Assembly (NCBI GenBank): GCA_014379925.1 | Contig: JACMKY010000096.1 | Coordinates: 1 to 7,320, forward strand | Source of the DNA: Cytophagales bacterium | Lineage (GTDB): Bacteria; Bacteroidota; Bacteroidia; Cytophagales; ES-bin-26 | DNA length: 7,320 nucleotides | Direction of reading: 5' to 3' | Shown: piece by piece, positions 6,304-7,320 of the stretch | Layout of the letters: every line of letters starts with the position of its first letter | Numbering within the stretch: the first letter of the stretch is position 1 | Program-made: the position numbers and the translations under genes | Notes under the pieces: model-generated | What the model was told of the DNA's origin: nothing | Seen by the model: only the letters and a program-made list of their open reading frames with translations | The model's database searches: none

Positions 6304-6320
6304 TCACCGGCTGGCCGGCT
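6290..6320 (-). terminator. Stem-loop spanning the symporter stop codon
   Basis: The arms AGCTGGCCAG (6290-6299) and CTGGCCGGCT (6311-6320) are complementary at 9 of 10 positions, with an 11-base loop that contains the symporter TGA (6306-6304). On the minus-strand transcript the one imperfect pair is A-C. No run of T follows on the minus strand, so a full intrinsic terminator is unlikely. It could attenuate transcription or stabilise the mRNA 3' end, giving different levels of symporter and enzymes. Structure is visible; function is guessed. Confidence 0.35.
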
Positions 6321-7320
6321 CAACCACGGGTGGTTTAACCACGCCCGCCGCCCGCGTCCAGTACCACAAAACGCCGGATAGCAGCAAGCAGAGCACCCCC
6401 GCGCCGAAGGCAAATTTGCCGCTGTTCTGGCCCAACGAAGGGGTACTCATGGCGATGAACAGCCCACCCGTTACGGTCAGTGCGACGGCATAGAGCCGGT
6501 TCATCGACCGTGCGAACACCGGGTTTTCGGTGGGTTTTTCGGCCTCGGTCAGGGGAGTGGCCAGTCGGCGGAAGAATTGTTCGACCCGCTGGCGGTCGGC
6601 TACCGGCGGCTGGCCAATCACCCCCGACAGGAGAAAAACGACCACGCAGGCCACGATCTCGATGAGCGTCGCCAGTTCCCACGAGACGGAAGGCGTGGCA
6701 TTCAGCACTAAACCAATGACCATGCCCACCCCGACGGTGGCCAAAGCGCCCCAGGGCTGCGGGCGGGGGAGCACAATACCCAAAATCAGCGGCAAGGTCA
6801 TCGGAATGGCGAACAGCCCCGTGAAAAGTTTGTTGGCTTCGAAGGCCCCGCCAAACCCACCGACGAACAAGGCCCCCGCCGTAACGAGTCCGCCGAGCAG
6901 GAGCGTCATCATCCGGCCAACCCAGAGGGTTTCTTTTTCACCCGCGTCGGGGTTGAACAGCCGTTGGTATATATCCCGCGTCAGCACCCCCGCCGTAACG
7001 TTGTACTCGCCACTGAGCACCGACATCGTGGCCGCGAACATCGCCGCGACCATCAGACCCATGATGCCTTCGGGCAAGAGTTTCAAGCACACCCCCACGT
7101 AGGCCATTTCGGGGTTTTGAAGGTCGGGAAGAATGGCGCGGGCGGCAATCGACGGAAACAGAAAAATAATCGGGAACAGGAAGAAAAACACCGCCGTGAG
7201 CAGCCCCTGTTTCTGACTGGCCCGCTCGTCGCGGACGCTGTAAAACCGCTGGATGAACGTCCAGTTGCCGCTGTACTTCACCAGAATCATCAGGTAATAG
7301 ACGCTCAGGTACAGCGGGGC
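6304..7320 (-). CDS. Sodium/solute symporter (SSS family), C-terminal part, truncated by window edge
   Basis: This is the C-terminal 338 residues of a sodium:solute symporter, an inner-membrane protein that couples Na+ entry to uptake of a sugar, sugar acid or related solute. The frame stays open to the window edge (APLYLSVYYLMIL before the Met at 7290), so the true start is outside. About eight complete membrane segments plus a partial one can be seen, including TAVFFFLFPIIFLFPSIA, GIMGLMVAAMFAATMSVL, TLLLGGLVTAGALFVGG and, near the end, GVLCLLLSGVLWYW. The loop NWTFIQRFYSVRDE and the segment FAATMSVLSGEYNV followed by TRDIYQRLF match the conserved SSS helix that contributes the Na+ site Ser/Thr residues. 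A charged cytoplasmic stretch (QRVEQFFRRLATPLTEAEKP) precedes the last two helices. It ends 77 bp before the SDR and probably heads the same operon, suggesting it imports the compound the downstream enzymes process. Confidence 0.93.
   Translation of the reverse strand, partial: APLYLSVYYLMILVKYSGNWTFIQRFYSVRDERASQKQGLLTAVFFFLFPIIFLFPSIAARAILPDLQNPEMAYVGVCLKLLPEGIMGLMVAAMFAATMSVLSGEYNVTAGVLTRDIYQRLFNPDAGEKETLWVGRMMTLLLGGLVTAGALFVGGFGGAFEANKLFTGLFAIPMTLPLILGIVLPRPQPWGALATVGVGMVIGLVLNATPSVSWELATLIEIVACVVVFLLSGVIGQPPVADRQRVEQFFRRLATPLTEAEKPTENPVFARSMNRLYAVALTVTGGLFIAMSTPSLGQNSGKFAFGAGVLCLLLSGVLWYWTRAAGVVKPPVVEPASR

Overview
The window is a carbohydrate-catabolism locus from a GC-rich bacterium. 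I favour a member of the Bacteroidota, such as a high-GC Cytophagales/Spirosoma-like lineage. Two things point there: no clear Shine-Dalgarno sequence precedes the readable starts, and the gene set (sulfatase, heparinase-fold lyase, SASA esterase, sodium/solute symporter) is typical. Planctomycetota and Verrucomicrobiota carry similar sets, so the taxonomy is an inference.

Layout. At the left edge, on the plus strand, lies the C-terminal third or so of a sulfatase (3-665, 5' end outside the window). It converges on a minus-strand row that fills the rest of the window. In transcription order (right to left) this row is: a sodium/solute symporter (5' end outside the window, stop at 6304), a 77-bp gap, an SDR oxidoreductase (6226-5525), an RraA-family protein (5528-4812, ATGA overlap with the SDR), a heparinase II/III-family protein (4810-2753, one base after the RraA stop), a SASA/GDSL-like carbohydrate esterase (about 2798-1962, start inside the heparinase gene), a gap of about 210 bp, and a zinc-type medium-chain dehydrogenase (1751-741).

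How the genes may work together (inference). The sulfatase and esterase would remove sulfate and acetyl groups from a polysaccharide or oligosaccharide. The symporter would import a small sugar or sugar acid, and the heparinase-fold enzyme would cleave a uronic-acid linkage by beta-elimination. The SDR and the medium-chain dehydrogenase would interconvert keto and hydroxy forms of the product, and the RraA-family aldolase/decarboxylase could split a 2-keto acid intermediate. The glycan itself cannot be read from the sequence. SDR, RraA, lyase and esterase are packed so tightly that co-translation is likely. The dehydrogenase is set apart by a gap that may hold its own promoter.

Non-coding structure. 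The 1752-1961 gap is the only notable non-coding stretch. It contains an AT-rich part with two copies of a degenerate heptamer array (minus-strand consensus TGRMTAY) beside a very GC-rich hairpin-prone part. There is also an imperfect 10-bp stem-loop around the symporter stop codon and a possible bidirectional terminator hairpin between the sulfatase and the dehydrogenase. I saw no tRNA, rRNA, CRISPR array, insertion sequence or phage gene. Nothing here is clearly a new molecular system; the most interesting points are the RraA member embedded in a lyase operon, the heptamer arrays, and a dehydrogenase that lacks the structural-zinc cysteines.
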